Assembly (NCBI GenBank): GCA_035315065.1
Contig: DATFYM010000002.1
Coordinates: 9,479-73,478, forward strand
Direction: 5' to 3'
DNA: 64,000 nucleotides
Origin: DATFYM01 sp035315065
GTDB taxonomy: Bacteria > Acidobacteriota > Terriglobia > UBA7540
Shown: positions 61,201 to 64,000 of the stretch, in pieces
Layout: each line of letters opens with the position of its first letter
Position numbering within the stretch: the first letter of the stretch is position 1
Program-made: the position numbers and the translations under genes
Notes under the pieces: generated by a model
Databases searched by the model: none
Seen by the model: only the letters and a program-made list of their open reading frames with translations
Told to the model about the DNA's origin: nothing

Positions 61201-64000
61201 GGAATCTCCGTTGGGGTTGAAGCTCAAGGGGCCGATGGCCAGCGCCCCGGCGAGCGAAGCCGGGCCGGTGATATTGAGCACCCCAAAGGTCGATGCACTG
61301 CCAATGATTTCAGTCAAGGTCCCGTTCGCAAGCTGCTGGTAACCACTGGTGGCGGTGAAGGAGCCCGTCCCGACCCCCAGCAGAGCGCCCGCAGCCACGT
61401 TCACGGTGCCACCGTTGGCGAGGCTGCCGATCTTGGTTACATCGCCCGAGTTGTTGAGCGTGAGGTTGGCGAGCGCTTCATTGGTGAAGGTGCCGCCAAT
61501 CGATATCGTACTGGCCGGCGAACCCAGGTGGGTGCTCACTGTCCCCGTGTTGTCAAAGTTCCCGCCCGCGCTGGGCGATGACAAGGTCCCGCCGTAGAGA
61601 GTGACGTTGCCGGAGTTGGTGTCCGTTGATCCGGTGATGTTCAGCGTCGCGGAGGTAACTTGGAGATACCCGTTGTTGGCGAGAGAGCCGACGTTGGCTA
61701 TGTCCCCGGTGTTGCTGTAGCCCACATAGGTCTGACCGTTGTTGGTGAACGCCCCGCTCACATTCAGCGTGTTGCCCGCGCCGCCGCTCACGCCAGTATA
61801 GAGGTACACCGAGTTGGTGAGGTTGCCGGTCACATTCAGCGTCGAGCCGTAGTTCACCCGCATGTCTCCGGTGTTGGCCACCGTCAGCGTACCGCCGTTC
61901 GGCGCGTCATTCGTGATCTGGCCATTGCCGATCTCCAGGTACCCTTCCACGCTGGTGAGGTTACCCAACCCGCTCTGCGCGCCGAGATTCAGTGTGCCGT
62001 AGAGGAGCAACGTTGAGCCCGCCACCACGTCCGTAACACCCTGCCCGCCGCCGGTGATGTTCAGCGTCGCGCCGGAGCCGATCTGCAGGTAGCCATCGTT
62101 CGTCAAAGCGCCCACGTTGGCGATGTCCCCCGTCGAGGCGCTATAACCGATATACGCTTGCGCGTTTGCGTTGTTGGTGAAGGTCCCGGTCACATTTAGC
62201 GTGTTGCCGCTGGTCCCCACGCCCGTATAGAACAGCCCCGAGTTGGTGAGGTTGCCGGTGGCATTCAGCGTCGAGCCGTAGTTCACCCGCATGTCTCCGG
62301 TGTTGGCCACCGTCAGCGTGCCGCCGTTCGGCGCGTCATTGGTGGTCTGGCCATTGCCAATCTCCAGGTACCCTTCCACGCTGGTGAGGTTCGCCAATCC
62401 GCTCTGCGCGCCGAAATTCAGTGTGCCGTAGAGGAGCAACGTTGAGCCCGCCACCACGTCCGTAACACCCTGGGCGCCGCCGGTGATGTTCAGCGTCGCG
62501 CCGGAGCCGATCTGCAGGTAGCCATCGTTCGTCAGGGCGCCCACGTTGGCCACGTCGCCGGTCGAGGCGCTGTAGCCGATGTAGGCTTGCGCGTTTGCGT
62601 TGTTGGTGAAGGCCCCGGTTACATTTAGCGTGTTGCCGGTAGTCCCCACGCCCGTGTAGACGAAGCCGGAGTTGGTCAGATCGCCGTTCACCATCAGGGT
62701 CGAGCCGCCGTCCACTCGCAGGTCGCCAGTCGACGCCACGTTCAGCGTGCCGCCGTTGGGCGTGGTCGCAGTCGTCTGCGCGTTCTCCAGGGTCAGATTC
62801 CCTTCCACGCTGGTGAGGCTTGCCAGGGCGCTGTTGGCGCCGGCGGTAAACGTTCCGGCCACGTCCAGGCCCGCCCCCGAGGGAATGTCGGTGATGCCAT
62901 TAGGCTGATTGGCCAAGTCCAAGCTCGCCGTCGCCTGAATAACCAGGGTACCGCCCTGGAGCGACAGCGTGTCCACCGTAATGCTGTTCCCGGCGGGGAG
63001 CGTGAGCGTCTTTCCAGGGTCGTTCAGGGTGGTATCGTAAACCGTGCCGCCACCATTATTCGGCACGCAAGTTGGCGCCCCGGGCGTGCAACTCCACTGG
63101 GTAGCCGTGGTCCAATTCCCGGAGCCGGCGGGAGGAATCCAACTGGCGTTGACCGTGCCCGCCGAGACACTGTTGGACTCAGCCGTCAGGATAACGTCGT
63201 CGCCATCGCCGCCGTTATAGCTGATGACCCACTTCTGATCGTTGCCGGGGCCGAAGAGCGGGTCGCTGATGTTGAACTGGCCGGTTGTCGTACCGTCCAG
63301 GATGGTGAAGGTGGTGCCGTTGCTGGGGTCGAAGCCCCCCAGGAGGTTGATGGTCAGTGCGGCGCCCGAATCGAGCGTGGTGTTACCACTGATGTTGAGC
63401 AAACCGTTGGAGCTGCTGCTGCCGATCAGCTCGTTGTAGACGCCGGTTCCTGTCTGGGTGTAGTTTCCAGTGATGATGAGCTGGCCGGGAGTTCCCCCTG
63501 AACCGGCAACGATCGTGCCGCCGTTGATGACGTTGGCGGTGATCGTGCCCACGCCCTGGATGGTGTTGTTCTGGTTGGTCAGGGTAAAGGGGCCTCCGGA
63601 ACTTCGGATGAGGTTGTAAGGGCTGTTGGACAAGGTCACCGTGCCCCCACCCTGGAGCGTCGTGTCAGCGGTCAGGAAAACCTGGGCATAAGTGGTGGAC
63701 GAGTCCAAGGTGATGCTGCCGGTGTTGTTCACCGTCCCCTGCACGTAGTCGTAGTAACCGTTCGGCACCGAAAAGTGACCCGCATTGGTCAGCGGCTGGC
63801 CGCCGGTGCCGTCCAGGGTGGCATACTCTCCGTAGATGGCCCCGGAGCCGGTCGTGGTGAACTGCCCGCCCCTGATCGTGTTGGAGTACAGCACCACCGC
63901 CGAAGCGTCGTCAGCGTGGATCGTTCCGTTGGTGTTCGTGTACGTGTCGCCGTACAACTCCAGCGTCGCGCCGTTGGTGGCCTCCAACGTACCGGTATTC
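58255..64000 (-). CDS. Giant repetitive surface protein with PEP-CTERM anchor (5' end outside window)
   Basis: At least 1914 residues are visible; the frame is open to the right edge, so the N-terminus is missing. Almost all of it is Asn/Thr/Gly/Ser-rich beta-strand repeats (TFTNNGTI-, LTNSGN-, LNVTG-like), typical of filamentous adhesins and autotransporter-like passenger domains. Two modules begin GSGNWTT/GNWTNPAEWSC with paired cysteines. Three units of 143 residues lie at about 61841-63100. The C-terminus is PEPSAWLMLGTALLAMVAYV followed by MMQRRSG, a PEP-CTERM sorting signal recognised by exosortase; no exosortase gene is in the window. Probably exported, anchored and perhaps part of a biofilm matrix. 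Confidence 0.9.
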   Translation of the reverse strand, partial: NTGTLEATNGATLELYGDTYTNTNGTIHADDASAVVLYSNTIRGGQFTTTGSGAIYGEYATLDGTGGQPLTNAGHFSVPNGYYDYVQGTVNNTGSITLDSSTTYAQVFLTADTTLQGGGTVTLSNSPYNLIRSSGGPFTLTNQNNTIQGVGTITANVINGGTIVAGSGGTPGQLIITGNYTQTGTGVYNELIGSSSSNGLLNISGNTTLDSGAALTINLLGGFDPSNGTTFTILDGTTTGQFNISDPLFGPGNDQKWVISYNGGDGDDVILTAESNSVSAGTVNASWIPPAGSGNWTTATQWSCTPGAPTCVPNNGGGTVYDTTLNDPGKTLTLPAGNSITVDTLSLQGGTLVIQATASLDLANQPNGITDIPSGAGLDVAGTFTAGANSALASLTSVEGNLTLENAQTTATTPNGGTLNVASTGDLRVDGGSTLMVNGDLTNSGFVYTGVGTTGNTLNVTGAFTNNANAQAYIGYSASTGDVANVGALTNDGYLQIGSGATLNITGGAQGVTDVVAGSTLLLYGTLNFGAQSGLANLTSVEGYLEIGNGQTTNDAPNGGTLTVANTGDMRVNYGSTLNATGNLTNSGLFYTGVGTSGNTLNVTGTFTNNANAQAYIGYSASTGDIANVGALTNDGYLQIGSGATLNITGGGQGVTDVVAGSTLLLYGTLNLGAQSGLGNLTSVEGYLEIGNGQITNDAPNGGTLTVANTGDMRVNYGSTLNVTGNLTNSVYLYTGVSGGAGNTLNVSGAFTNNGQTYVGYSNTGDIANVGSLANNGYLQVTSATLNITGSTDTNSGNVTLYGGTLSSPSAGGNFDNTGTVSTHLGSPASTISIGGTFTNEALANLTLNNSGDVTKIGSLANGGTVNVAAGALLGVGTGSFTATSGYQQLANGTLTEIIGSASTFGVLNITGPASLAGALAIGPLSFNPNGDSFDILNFTTGGLTGTFSNGMNFSADGYNWTLSYNSNDVVLSAGVIPTSVAATWSTGSGNWTNPAEWSCNPSYSPCTPNNNSLTTFSAAVNSPGNTLTLDNTSSTTSITINSLSLVAGNLTIGSGATLNLVSQPNGITDIPVNAGLDVAGSFTVGGSTSALANLGSVEGTLTLENGQTTSVTPGTSPCGVGCLQNSGTINVQQSSTLAVTGVLTNSGAINTGDGVSDTGNNQVTISGSGVFNNSGSITLSGPGDSLSAAPPTDDRPDLNNTGSIGLIGNSETLTVTGDLNNNGGLLFLSGFTDKVTVAENLTNTGTLKMNGTSGSISVTGSLTNGGTITIGGNGNTFTIDTWSNLSNTGELSGGGTYDVAGLFQYTAPANGISTIDSGVDVTLRPGGLVTPGGGVDALAGLTTNAGFVQLVSYNESFTPGVGSFSNSGELVLTNLSGAPTSLTVTGNFDNSGVTETNGASAAQSLMVTGNSSNENLIEMTGNGDDFTTAGTLTNSGNILLEGVGESLTADLTNTGAIELLANNQTLIDTGDLNNNGGALNIGAADGSVRVAGNFVNNGGSLSLNIRAADGSVRVAGNFVNNGGTLNISAADGSVRVADNFVNGAGGVGGTLLPAVQLNGDHDSLTVGGTFTNDANALVAMNGTNGSISVTGKFTNNGTINLGGSNNSLTADFDNSGPITLSGNGDSLTDLGDFNNNSGGSLSLTADSDQVTVATNFNNNPGASVTMSGTNGTLMTAVAFINGGTVTLSGSGDTLTAGSFTNTGTVSIGVNETVNLPAVQQPGTYTQTGGSTTVNGTLTAGGGVSLQGGSLLGAGRINGNVNNSGGSVEPASAPGVPGKLVINGSYTQGPSGTLTIDINALNSLSVLDVLGAGSLDGNVTFDFGFTPSAGETFTFLTAEAGNLAGVFASDTFNGFGCATCTLDYNYGNGSVTLDINGTAPTPEPSAWLMLGTALLAMVAYVMMQRRSGKDTLTC
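61841..63100 (-). repeat. Tandem 429-bp (143-residue) repeats in the giant surface protein gene
   Basis: The segment starting GTCGAGCCGTAGTTCACCCG lies at 61841 and 62270, and the corresponding diverged GTCGAGCCGCCGTCCACTCG at 62699: exactly 429 bp apart each time. The first two units are nearly identical at DNA level; the third is more diverged. Confidence 0.85.

Overview
The window is about 60% GC by eye and is most likely a chromosomal segment of an uncultured Acidobacteriota bacterium. The strongest pointer is the pair of ADOP-type permeases ('acidobacterial duplicated orphan permease'), one of them next to a PadR regulator. A lipopolysaccharide export and RpoN cluster and a PEP-CTERM surface protein fit a Gram-negative envelope. 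Two Tat-signal DUF362 proteins, a NapH-NapG-type polyferredoxin and a pyruvate:ferredoxin oxidoreductase suggest anaerobic or facultative redox chemistry. I saw no rRNA, tRNA, CRISPR array, prophage or transposase.

Layout. 1-4 kb: end of a spermidine-synthase-like membrane protein, then a Memo-AMMECR1 fusion and its radical SAM partner (AmmeMemoRadiSam), both with export signals. 4.6-13 kb: accessory region with an ADOP permease, a duplicated 181-residue membrane protein, an MDR oxidoreductase, a DUF4386 protein, a DUF362 relic and very many repeats. 13-18 kb: divergent DUF362 genes, NapH-NapG fusion and a DUF6599-like lipoprotein. 18-34 kb: housekeeping genes: coaD, an aminotransferase, manA/manC/phosphomannomutase, nusB, enoyl-CoA hydratase, 3-hydroxyacyl-CoA dehydrogenase, lepA, CPBP protease, adenosine-specific kinase, pabA/trpG, cupin, ispF, ispD and a YacL-type PIN-TRAM protein. 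34-42 kb: a crotonase, an ECF sigma/anti-sigma pair, a broken ADOP gene with padR, and vapB with a frameshifted vapC. 42-47.5 kb: pyruvate:ferredoxin oxidoreductase with a dihydroorotate-dehydrogenase-like partner. 47.5-56.3 kb: rapZ-hpf-rpoN-lptB-lptCA-recJ in near-classical order. 57-64 kb: a methyltransferase and a giant PEP-CTERM adhesin running off the right edge.

The most unusual feature is the intergenic DNA. Nearly every gene junction carries an imperfect inverted repeat whose arms are short tandem words, mostly of 7 bp and sometimes 8-9 bp. About a dozen word families occur (GTCGAAA, CAGAAGT, GTAGACA, GGGAACA, GGGAGTA, TCATTGA, GACGATT, TCAGCTT, TGCCTTC and others). Elements can be nested, mosaic, placed against start or stop codons, or inserted in frame inside genes (lptCA, recJ, the end of the sigma factor). 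A second family, doublets of a GGTGGCTTCG motif exactly 54 bp apart, fills the 3.8-12.9 kb region, always in one orientation. The other main leads are a periplasmic electron-transfer module (DUF362, NapH-NapG, DUF6599), a matching CRP-like palindrome upstream of that module and of the pyruvate oxidoreductase, and the predicted export of the Memo/AMMECR1/radical SAM proteins.
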